Positions 35,160 to 43,680 of a stretch of DNA of 64,000 nt are shown here, one piece after another. Under the pieces are notes generated by a model. It saw nothing but the letters and a program-made list of their open reading frames with translations, searched no databases and had not been told where the DNA came from. Every line of letters begins with the position of its first letter. Within the stretch, counting starts at the first letter, position 1. The stretch comes from Burkholderia sp052045245 (GTDB taxonomy: Bacteria; Pseudomonadota; Gammaproteobacteria; Burkholderiales; Burkholderiaceae): contig NZ_JBQEON010000003.1 in assembly GCF_052045245.1 (NCBI RefSeq), positions 62,001 through 126,000 on the forward strand, in the 5' to 3' direction. The position numbers were made by a program, and so were the translations under genes.

Positions 35160-36407
35160 ATGAGTGAAATGAAATCGAATTCCATCGACGTCGCGATCAT
35201 TGGGGCAGGACCCTCGGGTGCGGTCGCGGCCGCACTGCTGCGCAAGGCCGGCCGCTCGGTGCTGGTGCTCGAGCGCCAGCATTTTCCGCGCTTTTCGATC
35301 GGGGAAAGCCTGTTGCCCCAGAGCATGCGGTACCTCGAAGAAGCGGGCATGCTGCAGGCGGTCGTCGAGGCCGGTTTCCAGTTCAAGAACGGCGCGTATT
35401 TCGTTCATCGCGACAGGATGTCGTCGTTCGACTTTCGCGAGAAGTTTTCCGAGGGCTGGGGGACGGCCTATCAGGTCGAACGCGCGGCATTCGACGACCT
35501 GCTGATCCGCTGCGCGGCCGGACAGGGCGCGGACGTGCGATTCGGTCATGCGGTGCGCGCCTTCCATCCCGGCGCGTCGCCGCGGCTCGACGTCGTCGAC
35601 GAAGCCGGTCACGAATATGCGGTTCAAGCGTCGTTCGTGCTCGATGCGAGCGGGTTCGCTCGCGTGTTGCCGCGACTGCTGGGTCTCGAGGCGCCGACCG
35701 GGCTGCCGACGCGCGCGGCCCTCTTTTCGCACGTCGAAGACAGCCTGCCGGCCGGATCGACGGATCGCGACAAGATCTGCATTGCCGTCCATCCGGAGCG
35801 GCGCGACGTATGGTTCTGGATGATCCCGCTGACGAACGGGCGCTCGTCGGTCGGCTGCGTGGCCGATGCGGCGTTTCTGGACGTGCCGGAACCGCGGCAG
35901 GAATCGTTGTTGCGCGAATTGCTGCAGAGCGAGCCGACGCTGTCGCGGCTGGTCGGCAGCAAGCCGTTCGTGATGCCAGTGCGTCGTATCGCGGGTTATG
36001 CGTCGAATGTCGAACGCCTGCACGGCAGCGGCTATGCGCTGCTGGGCAACGCGGGCGAATTCCTCGATCCGATCTTTTCGTCGGGCGTGACGATCGCGAT
36101 GCGCTCGGCTCATCTGGCGGTCGCCGCGCTCGAACGGCAGTTGCGTGGCGAGGCGGTCGACTGGGCGCGCGATTACGACGTCGCGTTGCGCAAGGGCATC
36201 GACACCTTCCGGGCGTTCGTCGAGCGTTGGTATTCAGGTGCGTTGCAGGACATCGTGTTTCACGAGGACAAGGCGTCCGAGGTGAAGCGCATGGTCTGCT
36301 CGATTCTGGCCGGCTACGCGTGGGACGAGACGAATCCGTTCGTCCGGGAACCGGCACGCGGCCTCGATATCCTGGCCGAGATCTGTCGTTCGAAGGACGC
36401 GGGCTGA
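35160..36407 (+). CDS. Flavin-dependent halogenase-like FAD oxidoreductase
   Basis: 415 residues. The FAD site GAGPSG is at residues 15-20, followed by the FPRFSIGESLLP stretch shared by halogenases and related monooxygenases. The sequence VWFWMIP puts Trp218 and Trp220 in the WxWxIP motif regarded as a halogenase hallmark. The C-terminal FAD loop GNAGEFLDPIFSSGV is intact. It should use reduced flavin, supplied by a partner reductase, to halogenate an activated aromatic or carrier-bound substrate. A plain monooxygenase or reductase of the same superfamily cannot be excluded. Divergent from the methyltransferase. Confidence 0.72.
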   Translation: MSEMKSNSIDVAIIGAGPSGAVAAALLRKAGRSVLVLERQHFPRFSIGESLLPQSMRYLEEAGMLQAVVEAGFQFKNGAYFVHRDRMSSFDFREKFSEGWGTAYQVERAAFDDLLIRCAAGQGADVRFGHAVRAFHPGASPRLDVVDEAGHEYAVQASFVLDASGFARVLPRLLGLEAPTGLPTRAALFSHVEDSLPAGSTDRDKICIAVHPERRDVWFWMIPLTNGRSSVGCVADAAFLDVPEPRQESLLRELLQSEPTLSRLVGSKPFVMPVRRIAGYASNVERLHGSGYALLGNAGEFLDPIFSSGVTIAMRSAHLAVAALERQLRGEAVDWARDYDVALRKGIDTFRAFVERWYSGALQDIVFHEDKASEVKRMVCSILAGYAWDETNPFVREPARGLDILAEICRSKDAG

Positions 36408-36504
36408 ACGACGCAGAACACGACGTTCTCGCCGGCCGAACGTCGAAGTAGCGTTCCGTGCGCTGGAGTCGTCCCGGTCAATGCGTCGCGCCGTGGGGAG
36501 CGGT

Positions 36505-37644
36505 TCAGGTCTTCGTCAGGTCGCGCGAGTTGCGCGGGTTGCGAAACACGAGTTGCGCGACGGGTTGCAGCGGCTCGAGCGCCGCTTCGCGCGCGTTCAG
36601 GATCAAGTCATGGTGAGGCGACTTGCCGCACACCGGATCGGTGAGGCTCGCATCGCCCGTCATCATGTATGCCTGGCATCGGCAGCCGCCGAAATCCTTC
36701 TTTTTCTCGTTGCACGACCGGCACGGTTCGGGCATCCAGTCGTCGCCGCGGAAGCGGTTGAAGCCGAACGACTCGTACCAGATGTGTCGCAGATCGTGTT
36801 CGCGCACGTTCGGAAAGGCAATCGGCAGTTGTCGTGCGCCGTGGCACGGTAGCGCGGTGCCGTCCGGCGTGACGATCAGGAACAGGCTGCCCCAGCCGCT
36901 CATGCAGGGCTTCGGCCGCTCCTCGTAGTAGTCGGGCGTGACGAAGATCAGCCGGCACGGATGGTTCGCGGCCGCGAGCCGGGCGCGGTATTCGTTCGTG
37001 ATGCGCTCCGCGCGTTCGAGCTGCGCGCGGGTGGGCAGCAGCCCGTGGCGGTTCAGGTACGCCCATCCGTAGTACTGGCACGTCGCGAGTTCGACATAGT
37101 CGGCGTCGAGCGCGATGCACAGCTCGATGATCCGGTCGATGTCGTCGATGTTGTGCCGGTGCGTGACGAAATTCAGCACCATCGGATAGCCGTGCGCCTT
37201 GACCGCGCGGGCCATCGCGAGCTTTTGCGCGAAGGCCTTTTCCGATCCGGCCAGCGCGTTGTTGACCGTCGCGTCGCTTGCCTGGAAGCTGATCTGGATG
37301 TGATCGAGGCCGGCGCGGCGGAACTCGACGATCTTCTGCTCGGTCAGGCCGATGCCCGACGTGATCAGGTTCGTGTAGTAGCCGAGGCGGCGCGCCTCGC
37401 CGATCAACGCGGCAAGATCCGGCCGGACGAGCGGTTCGCCGCCCGAGAAACCGATCTGCACGGCGCCCATCTCGCGTGCTTCGGCCATGACCCTGAACCA
37501 CTGTGCCGTGTCGAGCTCCTCGCCCTGGCGGGCGAAATCGAGTGGGTTCGAGCAGTACGGGCACTGCAGCGGGCAGCGGTACGTGAGTTCGGCCAGCAGC
37601 CACAGCGGCAACCCGGTTGCGGGCCGTGCCGCGTCGGGCGTCAC
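36505..37644 (-). CDS. pqqE: PQQ biosynthesis radical SAM enzyme PqqE
   Basis: 379 residues from a GTG at 37644, 4 bases after the pqqD stop; a second GTG at 37677 is possible. The radical SAM cluster is bound by C24-x3-C28-x2-C31 (CPLQCPYC). The C-terminal Cys-rich region (PCRSCNEKKKDFGGCRC, then PVCG) binds the auxiliary clusters (SPASM type). PqqE links the glutamate and tyrosine side chains of PqqA, the first step toward pyrroloquinoline quinone, with PqqD as chaperone. Last gene of pqqABCDE. Confidence 0.95.
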   Translation of the reverse strand: MTPDAARPATGLPLWLLAELTYRCPLQCPYCSNPLDFARQGEELDTAQWFRVMAEAREMGAVQIGFSGGEPLVRPDLAALIGEARRLGYYTNLITSGIGLTEQKIVEFRRAGLDHIQISFQASDATVNNALAGSEKAFAQKLAMARAVKAHGYPMVLNFVTHRHNIDDIDRIIELCIALDADYVELATCQYYGWAYLNRHGLLPTRAQLERAERITNEYRARLAAANHPCRLIFVTPDYYEERPKPCMSGWGSLFLIVTPDGTALPCHGARQLPIAFPNVREHDLRHIWYESFGFNRFRGDDWMPEPCRSCNEKKKDFGGCRCQAYMMTGDASLTDPVCGKSPHHDLILNAREAALEPLQPVAQLVFRNPRNSRDLTKT

Positions 37645-37648
37645 CGGT

Positions 37649-37924
37649 TCACGCGAGTTCGATCCAGCGTTGGCCACAGGCGGTCTCCATGAAGCCTTCG
37701 ACGTCGACACCGAGCTCGGGCACGTCGGGGAATTGCCGTTCGAGATGCGCAACGATGTCCGCGACGGTGCGTGTGCCGTCGATCAGCCCGCCGATCGCAC
37801 TCGCGCTTTCGTTGAATTTGACCATGCCTTCGGGGTACAGCAGCACGTGCGCATGCTGGGCCGGCTCGAACTGAAAGCGAAAACCCGGCCGCCAGCGCGG
37901 CACGCGATTCCGGTCGAAACTCAT
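37649..37924 (-). CDS. pqqD: PqqA-binding chaperone PqqD
   Basis: 91 residues of the RiPP recognition element fold: RWRPGFRFQFEPAQHAHVLL, EGMVKFNESASAIGGLIDG, then a winged-helix end. It presents the PqqA peptide to PqqE. Its ATG overlaps the pqqC stop by 4 bases and its stop lies 4 bases before pqqE, consistent with equal production of these partners. Confidence 0.95.
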   Translation of the reverse strand: MSFDRNRVPRWRPGFRFQFEPAQHAHVLLYPEGMVKFNESASAIGGLIDGTRTVADIVAHLERQFPDVPELGVDVEGFMETACGQRWIELA

Positions 37925-38673
37925 AGCGGGATTCCCTTGTGCCAGACCGGCTGGCCGGTGACGGTGTGATAGGGCGGCCGATGCAGTTCGTAAGCCATCG
38001 ACATCGCGTCGAGCATCGTCCACAGAACGTCGAGCTTGAACTGCAGGATCTCCAGCATCCGCTGCTGGCTTTCGTAGGTCGTGTAATGCCGCAGCGTGAT
38101 GTCGAGCCCGTGCTCGACGTCGCGGCGCGCCTGGCCGAGGCGCGTGCGGAAATACGTGTAGCCGTCCGGATCGATCCACGGGTAATGGCGCGGCCAGGTG
38201 TCGAGACGCGACTGGTGGATCTGCGGCGCAAAGAGCTCGGTGAGCGAGCTGCTGGCCGCTTCCTGCCAGCTCGCGCGGCGCGCGAAATTGACGTAGGCGT
38301 CCACGGCGAAGCGCACGCCGGGCAGCACGCGTTCCTGCGAGCGCAACTGCGCGGGGTCCAGCCCGACTGCCTGACCGAGCCGCAGCCATGCGTCGATGCC
38401 GCCGTCGTCGCCCGCGGCGCCATCATGGTCGATCAGGCGCTGGACCCACTGGCGGCGAACCTCGCGGTCCGGACAGTTCGCGAGGATCGCCGCATCCTTC
38501 AGCGGAATGTTGACCTGATAGTAGAAGCGGTTCGCGACCCAGCCCTGGATCTGTTCCCGCGTCGCGCGGCCCTCATACATGGCGACGTGATACGGGTGGT
38601 GAATGTGATAGAAGGCGCCCTTGGCACGCAGTGCCTGTTCGAACTGGGCGGGAGTGAGAGCGGGTTGGCTCAT
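37921..38673 (-). CDS. pqqC: Pyrroloquinoline-quinone synthase PqqC
   Basis: 250 residues, all-helical haem-oxygenase-like fold, the usual length. PqqC performs the last step: ring closure and oxidation of AHQQ to PQQ without a metal. Family stretches visible are HIHHPYHVAMYEGRATREQIQGWV, NRFYYQVNIPLKDA and RHYPWIDPDGYTYFRTRL, which hold the active-site His, Tyr and Arg residues. About 109 bases of non-coding DNA separate it from pqqB. Confidence 0.95.
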   Translation of the reverse strand: MSQPALTPAQFEQALRAKGAFYHIHHPYHVAMYEGRATREQIQGWVANRFYYQVNIPLKDAAILANCPDREVRRQWVQRLIDHDGAAGDDGGIDAWLRLGQAVGLDPAQLRSQERVLPGVRFAVDAYVNFARRASWQEAASSSLTELFAPQIHQSRLDTWPRHYPWIDPDGYTYFRTRLGQARRDVEHGLDITLRHYTTYESQQRMLEILQFKLDVLWTMLDAMSMAYELHRPPYHTVTGQPVWHKGIPL

Positions 38674-38782
38674 CGACGGTTCCGTGACGTTGGGGACGGT
38701 GGAGGGGCGCGCGACACACCGCTGTCGACGTCGTGCGAGCGCGATGCGCGTCGCGGCAGCGTGACGGCGGAACCATGGATGC

Positions 38783-39694
38783 TTATAGCACGATGTCCAT
38801 CCCGTCGAAGGCGACCTCGATCCCGCGCTGCCGCAACTCCGCGCGTTCGGCAGAACGTTCGTCGAGAACCGGATTGGTGTTGTTGATGTGAATCAACACC
38901 TTGCGCGGGCGCGGCACCCGGGCCAGCACGTCGAGCATGCCACCCGGACCGTGCAGCGCGAGGTGACCCATTTCGCGACCGGTACGGACGCCGACGCCGC
39001 GTCGCCGCATCTCGTCGTCATCCCATAGCGTGCCGTCCACGAGCACGCAGTCCGCGTCGTTCATCCGTTGCAGCAGCGCGTCGTCGACCGTGCCGAGCCC
39101 CGGTGCATAAAACAGCGTGCCGCCGGTGCGGCAGTCCTCGACGAGCAGGCCGATGTTGTCGCCGGGATGCGGATCGAAACGGTGCGGCGAGTAGGGCGGT
39201 GCCGCGCTGCGCAATGGCAGCGGCGTGAAGCGCAGGTTCGGACAGGCCGGCACGACGAAGCCGCCGTCAAGCGCGATACGGTTCCAGGCCAGCCCGCCGT
39301 TCCAGTGCTCGAGCATGTTGAACAGCGGAAAGCCGCTGGTCAGGTCCTGGTGGACCATGTCGGTGCACCATAGCTGCAGCGGGCAGCCTTCGCGCAGGCT
39401 GAGCAGGCCGGCGGTATGGTCGATCTGGCTGTCCATCAGCACGACCGCGCCGATGCCGGTGTCGCGCGGCGCGCGGCCCGGCTGCAACGACGGGAAGGCC
39501 TGCAGCTGCGCGCGAATGTCGGGGGACGCATTGCACAGCACCCAGTTCGTGCCGTCGTCCGACACGGCGATCGACGACTGGGTGCGCGCGTGCGCGTCGA
39601 CCGTGCCGGCGCGAAACCCCGCGCAGTTCGCGCAGTTGCAGTTCCATTGAGGAAAGCCGCCGCCCGCGGCCGATCCGAGGATATGTATGAGCAT
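38783..39694 (-). CDS. pqqB: PQQ biosynthesis protein PqqB (metallo-beta-lactamase fold)
   Basis: 303 residues from the ATG at 39694 (start MLIHILGSAAGGGFPQWNC). It includes the CNCANCAG zinc-site region and DSQIDHTAGLLSLR, the modified lactamase motif typical of PqqB. It is thought to hydroxylate the tyrosine part of the intermediate. Second gene of the cluster, separated from pqqA by a terminator-like hairpin. Confidence 0.95.
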   Translation of the reverse strand: MLIHILGSAAGGGFPQWNCNCANCAGFRAGTVDAHARTQSSIAVSDDGTNWVLCNASPDIRAQLQAFPSLQPGRAPRDTGIGAVVLMDSQIDHTAGLLSLREGCPLQLWCTDMVHQDLTSGFPLFNMLEHWNGGLAWNRIALDGGFVVPACPNLRFTPLPLRSAAPPYSPHRFDPHPGDNIGLLVEDCRTGGTLFYAPGLGTVDDALLQRMNDADCVLVDGTLWDDDEMRRRGVGVRTGREMGHLALHGPGGMLDVLARVPRPRKVLIHINNTNPVLDERSAERAELRQRGIEVAFDGMDIVL

Positions 39695-39731
39695 GGCTGT
39701 CCGGCGCGAGGCCGCGATGCGAGACAAAGAA

Positions 39732-39755
39732 AAAGCCTCGGCAGGCCGAGGCTTT
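39732..39755 (-). terminator. Intrinsic terminator/attenuator between pqqA and pqqB
   Basis: Ten-bp stem AAAGCCTCGG / CCGAGGCTTT with a 4-base loop; on the minus strand it is followed by TTTTTCTTT. It lies 24 bases after the pqqA stop and before pqqB. Partial read-through would give much more pqqA message than pqqB-E message. Confidence 0.85.
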
Positions 39756-39778
39756 CCTTTCAGGATGCCATGCCCGAA

Positions 39779-39850
39779 TCAGCGATTCGACACGTACATC
39801 GTGACTTCGAAACCGAGACGCAGATCAGTGTAGGCAGGCTTGGTCCACAT
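39779..39850 (-). CDS. pqqA: PQQ precursor peptide PqqA
   Basis: A 23-residue gene, too short for ordinary gene calling. It reads MWTKPAYTDLRLGFEVTMYV and then SNR. The Glu15 and Tyr19 of the E-x3-Y motif are the residues joined by PqqE and turned into PQQ. AAGGAG lies 8 bases upstream of the ATG. It is the leader gene of the pqq operon; the 360-base gap upstream (39851-40210) must hold the promoter. Confidence 0.97.
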   Translation of the reverse strand: MWTKPAYTDLRLGFEVTMYVSNR

Positions 39851-40210
39851 GGGGGAACTCCTTTGCAATGACAACTGACGACGAAGCACGCTAGCGATCG
39901 TGCCGCTGTTTCACCACGCCATGACATGCGGGCGATGGCTGGCCGGCACCGGCTCCGGTAAATCGAACGTTCATATCGTACCTGAACGGGAGCGACGAAC
40001 AAGTCAATCCGGGAATGGATGGCGTTCCGGATTTTCATGCGTGTGCGCGCTTCTCTCGGATTGCCGACATCGGGTCGGCAAATACGAAAGTCGCGCGGCG
40101 ATTCCTGATTCCCGCCCGGCCAGTGGCGGATCATTCGTCGCGGGCATCGGCGCCGCGCGCGAGCGTCGGGCGAGGTCCGCCTGACGCTCGGCCAGCGCCG
40201 GACCGATTGC
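39851..40210. other. Intergenic region with the pqq promoter
   Basis: No supported gene; short frames lack motifs. It separates pqqA (leftward) from the end of the beta-glucosidase gene, so it contains the pqq promoter and the 3' end of the glucosidase message. A less GC-rich patch lies around 39957-40015 (AATCGAACGTTCATATCG). Confidence 0.4.
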
Positions 40211-42412
40211 TCAGCTACCCTGCAACCGGATGTCGCGCGACGACGCGCCGACATACACCGTCCCGCCCGGCACGACCTTCCAGCCGTTGCGCGACGTGTC
40301 CCACACGCTCTGCATCCGCGGCGACACGGTCACGCGGACGTGCCGCGCCTCGCCCGGGCTCAGCCGGATCTTTTCCCAGCCGACCAGCCGCTTCGGCGGT
40401 TCGTCCTTGTACGGCACGCCGAGATAGACCTGCGGCGTTTCCGCGCCGGCGACGCGGCCGTCGTTACGCACGGTAAACGCGACGCTCAGCGAGCCGTCCC
40501 GCTGCCGCGACACCGACAGCCCCGAATACGCGAAGTGCGTGTACGACAGGCCGTAGCCGAATTCGAACAGCGGCTTGATGTTGCGCGCGTCGTACCAGCG
40601 ATAGCCCATGTTCAGCTTCTCCGCATAGACGGGATCGTTCTCGAACGCGCCGCCTTGCCCCCACGTCGGCGTGTCCTGGTCGCGTGCCGGGAACGTGACG
40701 GGCAGCTTGCCGGACGGATTGACCGCGCCGAACAGCACGTTCGCGATTGCCTTGCCGCCGCCTTCGCCCGGATACCACGCCTCGACGATTGCCGACACGC
40801 TGTCCTTCCACGGCATCAGCACCGGATTGCCGCTCTGCACGACGACGATCGTATGCGGATTCGCGCGTGCGACCGCTTCGACGAGTGCATCCTGGTTCGA
40901 CGGATTCGCGAGGCTCAGGCTTTGCAGGTCACCGAAGTCCTCGCCGGCCGGCTGCGCGACCACGACGATCGCGACGTCCGAGCGGCCCGCGAGCGCCGCG
41001 GCCTGGTCGATTTCCTGCTGCGTGTACGCGCGAAACGGCGATTGCTGGTCGCTGTTGCCGGCAAAGGTCACCTGTGCGGCCGGGGCGAGCGCGCGGATCG
41101 CCGCGACGATCGGCACGTCGACCTTGAGCCACGGATTGCGCCACCAGCTGCAGCCGGTCGACGATCCGAACGTCAGGCCGCCGCAGCCGGCGAACGCACC
41201 GCTGACCGGATCGCGCGTGTTGCCCGAGCCGCCGCCCGACAGCACGGCCGCATCGGCATGGCCGCCGATCACGGCGATACGCGACAGTGCCGACGCCGCC
41301 AGCGGCAACTGGTTGCCGTCGTTCTTCAGCAGCACGATCGACTGCTCGGCGACGCGCTGCGCAAACTGGTTCGCGGCCGCGAAATCGATCGTGCCGCCGC
41401 CCCTGGCCGGATCGTCCATCACGCCGACCCGGATCATCACGGCGAGCTTGCGGCGCACCATGTCGTCGAGACGCGCGGTCGACACCGAACCGTTCGCGAT
41501 CGCCTGCTTGACGGCGGCCGGTGTGAGGTAGACGGTCGAACCGACATCCTCCTCCTCGTCGAGCCCGGCGTTGATCGCGGCGGCGGTGCTGTGCGTCGCG
41601 CCCCAGTCGGATTGCACCTGGCCCTGGAAGCCCCATTCGTTCTTCAGCACGTCGTTCAGCAGGTGACTGTTCTCGCAGGCATACGCGCCGTTCAGGCGGT
41701 TGTAGCTGCACATCACGCTGCCTGGTTGCCCGCGCTTCGCCGCGATCTCGAACGGCAGCAGATAGAGCTCGCGCAGCGTGCGTTCGTCGATCTGTGTGTT
41801 GCCGCCCATCCGGCCGTGTTCCTGTTCGTTGCCGGCATAGTGCTTGATGGTCGCGATGACTTTCTGGTGCTGCGTCGCGAGCGTGCGTTCGGCAAGCAGG
41901 TCGCCGGCGAGCAGCGGATCCTCGCCGAGATATTCGAACAGTCGCCCGCCGCGCGGCTCGCGCGCGAGGTTGGTGCCGCCGCCGAGACCCATGCCGAATC
42001 CTTGCGCGCGCAACTGGATCGCCACCTGCTTGCCGTAGTCGTACGACAGCCGGCGATCCCAGCTCGCGGCGACGGCGAGCGTCGCGGGGAAGGTCGTGCT
42101 GGCTTGAGACGTGCTGCCCGAACCGGTTGCCGAGTCGACCATGTCGAGGTCGGGAATGCCGAGCCGCGGCACGCCCTGGATGTAGCCGGCACCCCCGCCC
42201 GGCACTTTGGACATTTCGTATTGCGAATGGATGAACTGAAGTTTCTCGTCGAGCGTCATCTTGCGCACGAGGCGATCGGCGCGCTGCTGCGCGGCGGACG
42301 ACGCGAACGTATTGGCGGCATCGCCCTGCGAATCGAAATCGGCGTTGCCTGCATAGACGCTGGTGCAGAGGGTCGCTGCCAGCACGGCGGCCGGCCAGAG
42401 TGTGTCCCGCAT
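40211..42412 (-). CDS. Glycoside hydrolase family 3 beta-glucosidase (BglX-like), secreted
   Basis: 733 residues from the ATG at 42412, which has GGAG 6 bases upstream; an ATG 12 bases earlier is in frame. A signal peptide (WPAAVLAATLCTSVYA) sends it to the periplasm. The GH3 N-domain ends with the nucleophile Asp in QSDWGATHS; KHYAGNEQEHGR is the conserved KH motif. The C-domain and the fibronectin-III-like tail (VGWEKIRLSPGEARHVRV) are complete. It should cleave beta-linked glucose from oligosaccharides, feeding the periplasmic glucose oxidation encoded elsewhere in the window. Single gene. Confidence 0.93.
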   Translation of the reverse strand: MRDTLWPAAVLAATLCTSVYAGNADFDSQGDAANTFASSAAQQRADRLVRKMTLDEKLQFIHSQYEMSKVPGGGAGYIQGVPRLGIPDLDMVDSATGSGSTSQASTTFPATLAVAASWDRRLSYDYGKQVAIQLRAQGFGMGLGGGTNLAREPRGGRLFEYLGEDPLLAGDLLAERTLATQHQKVIATIKHYAGNEQEHGRMGGNTQIDERTLRELYLLPFEIAAKRGQPGSVMCSYNRLNGAYACENSHLLNDVLKNEWGFQGQVQSDWGATHSTAAAINAGLDEEEDVGSTVYLTPAAVKQAIANGSVSTARLDDMVRRKLAVMIRVGVMDDPARGGGTIDFAAANQFAQRVAEQSIVLLKNDGNQLPLAASALSRIAVIGGHADAAVLSGGGSGNTRDPVSGAFAGCGGLTFGSSTGCSWWRNPWLKVDVPIVAAIRALAPAAQVTFAGNSDQQSPFRAYTQQEIDQAAALAGRSDVAIVVVAQPAGEDFGDLQSLSLANPSNQDALVEAVARANPHTIVVVQSGNPVLMPWKDSVSAIVEAWYPGEGGGKAIANVLFGAVNPSGKLPVTFPARDQDTPTWGQGGAFENDPVYAEKLNMGYRWYDARNIKPLFEFGYGLSYTHFAYSGLSVSRQRDGSLSVAFTVRNDGRVAGAETPQVYLGVPYKDEPPKRLVGWEKIRLSPGEARHVRVTVSPRMQSVWDTSRNGWKVVPGGTVYVGASSRDIRLQGS

Positions 42413-42819
42413 GTTGCTCTCCATGATCGTATTGCCGGTTGTTCGGATGAGGTCTGGAGCTGCGCGCGTCCGGTGGATTCGCACCGGACGCATTCGGCTG
42501 GCGATGCAGGGTGGTTGCGCGTCGGCATGCCAGGCCAGGCGGGGAATCGTTACGGCCGGTTGGGCTCGACCGGTCGATGCGGGCGGCGACGCGGACCGCC
42601 CGACAATGCCGAATCGGATGTAGCGATTCTCTGCAGCGATTAATCGTACGAATGTAGTTTGACTACAGCATCGGTGTTTCTACCGATCCATATGATCTTT
42701 TTTCGGCGCGCTTGCGCGGCGCGCGAAAAAGGCGGTCATCGTTGCCGGCTGCGTGCGTGCGAAAAGGTAAGAAGTGCCTGCGGCCGCGCGTTTCGAACGG
42801 AGCGGGGCAGCGATAGCGG
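42413..42819. other. Upstream region of the beta-glucosidase, with a 15-bp inverted repeat
   Basis: No gene. At 42653-42667 the sequence TGTAGTTTGACTACA is a perfect inverted repeat in an AT-richer patch (42640-42700), a possible operator or promoter site. To the right begins the broken sugar-transferase gene. Confidence 0.4.
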
Positions 42820-43143
42820 CGCACGTCACTCGACGAGCTGCCGCAATTCTTCAACGTGCTGTTCGGCCAGATGTCGGTGGTCGGCCCGCGTCCGCACGCG
42901 ATCGAGCACGACGACTTCTACCGGCAGTTGATCGACTGCTACATGTATCGCTATCGCGTGCGGCCGGGGATCACGGGATGGGCGCAGGTGAACGGCTATC
43001 GCGGCGAGACGCGCAAGGTCGAGGCAATGGCCGCGCGCGTGAAGTTCGACCTGTTCTACATGCAGAACTGGAGTTTCTGGTTCGACATGAAGATCATTCT
43101 GTTGACGGTCATGCGCGGCTTCATCGGGCGCAATGCATTCTGA
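42820..43143 (+). pseudogene. C-terminal remnant of an exopolysaccharide sugar-phosphate transferase (WcaJ/ExoY type)
   Basis: The frame matches only the last ~108 residues of undecaprenyl-phosphate sugar phosphotransferases: RTSLDELPQFFNVLFGQM, SVVGPRPHAI, RPGITGWAQVNGYRGET, then the final NWSFWFDMKIILLTV helix. A TAG stop (42814-42816) lies directly before the conserved region, and the ~350 residues that should precede it are absent. No start codon fits except an internal GTG at 42856. It is a gene end left by deletion or rearrangement; the rest of any exopolysaccharide cluster is not here. Confidence 0.85.
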
Positions 43144-43231
43144 TCATGTCGAAGAGGATTGCGAAGTATCGACGGGACGGAGTGAAGCCGCGATACGACG
43201 CGCGTCGCCACACCGCACGCGGAACCGCGGG

Positions 43232-43405
43232 TCAGCTGTCCGCCGGCGGCTGGCCGGCCGCCGGCAACGCGGCCGGCGCGACGGCAGGGCTGGCCGCGGG
43301 CGCGGCTTGCACGCTCGACGGCTGCACCGCGTGCTGGATCGTCGGCACGACCATCGTCGGGAACAGGGCCGCGAGGGCCACCCAGATGACGACGCCGAAC
43401 AACAT
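43232..43405 (-). CDS. Small single-helix membrane protein with Ala/Pro-rich tail
   Basis: 57 residues from the ATG at 43405, which has GGGAG 7 bases upstream; a longer start at 43441 is possible. One transmembrane segment (LFGVVIWVALAALFPTMVVP) is followed by a tail of Ala, Pro, Val and Ser. No family recognised. Convergent with the sugar-transferase remnant. Confidence 0.55.
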   Translation of the reverse strand: MLFGVVIWVALAALFPTMVVPTIQHAVQPSSVQAAPAASPAVAPAALPAAGQPPADS

Positions 43406-43680
43406 GATGTTCTCCCGGAAAGCCGCGGGCATGCCGCGCATGCGTTCAATCTATGACGCAACTTTGTGCAGGGGATTGATCGACCTCAACGGCCGCCGCG
43501 TCAGACGAATGGGCGCCGCGGCCTTTTCGCGTCGGTCCCCGCTTTTCGCGCATCGGCGCAGGGGCCGACGCCGGTCAACACATGCGCGTTCAATGGGTTT
43601 ATCCTGCGTCGAAGGCATGCGGCGCGACAACCGCGCACCGCATGCCTGATTGCGCGAAACCCGGAAAAGGAGAAACGGCG

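Noticed and set aside
40340..42643. 767-codon plus-strand frame opposite the beta-glucosidase
   Set aside because: Shadow of the GH3 gene, which has signal peptide and catalytic motifs.
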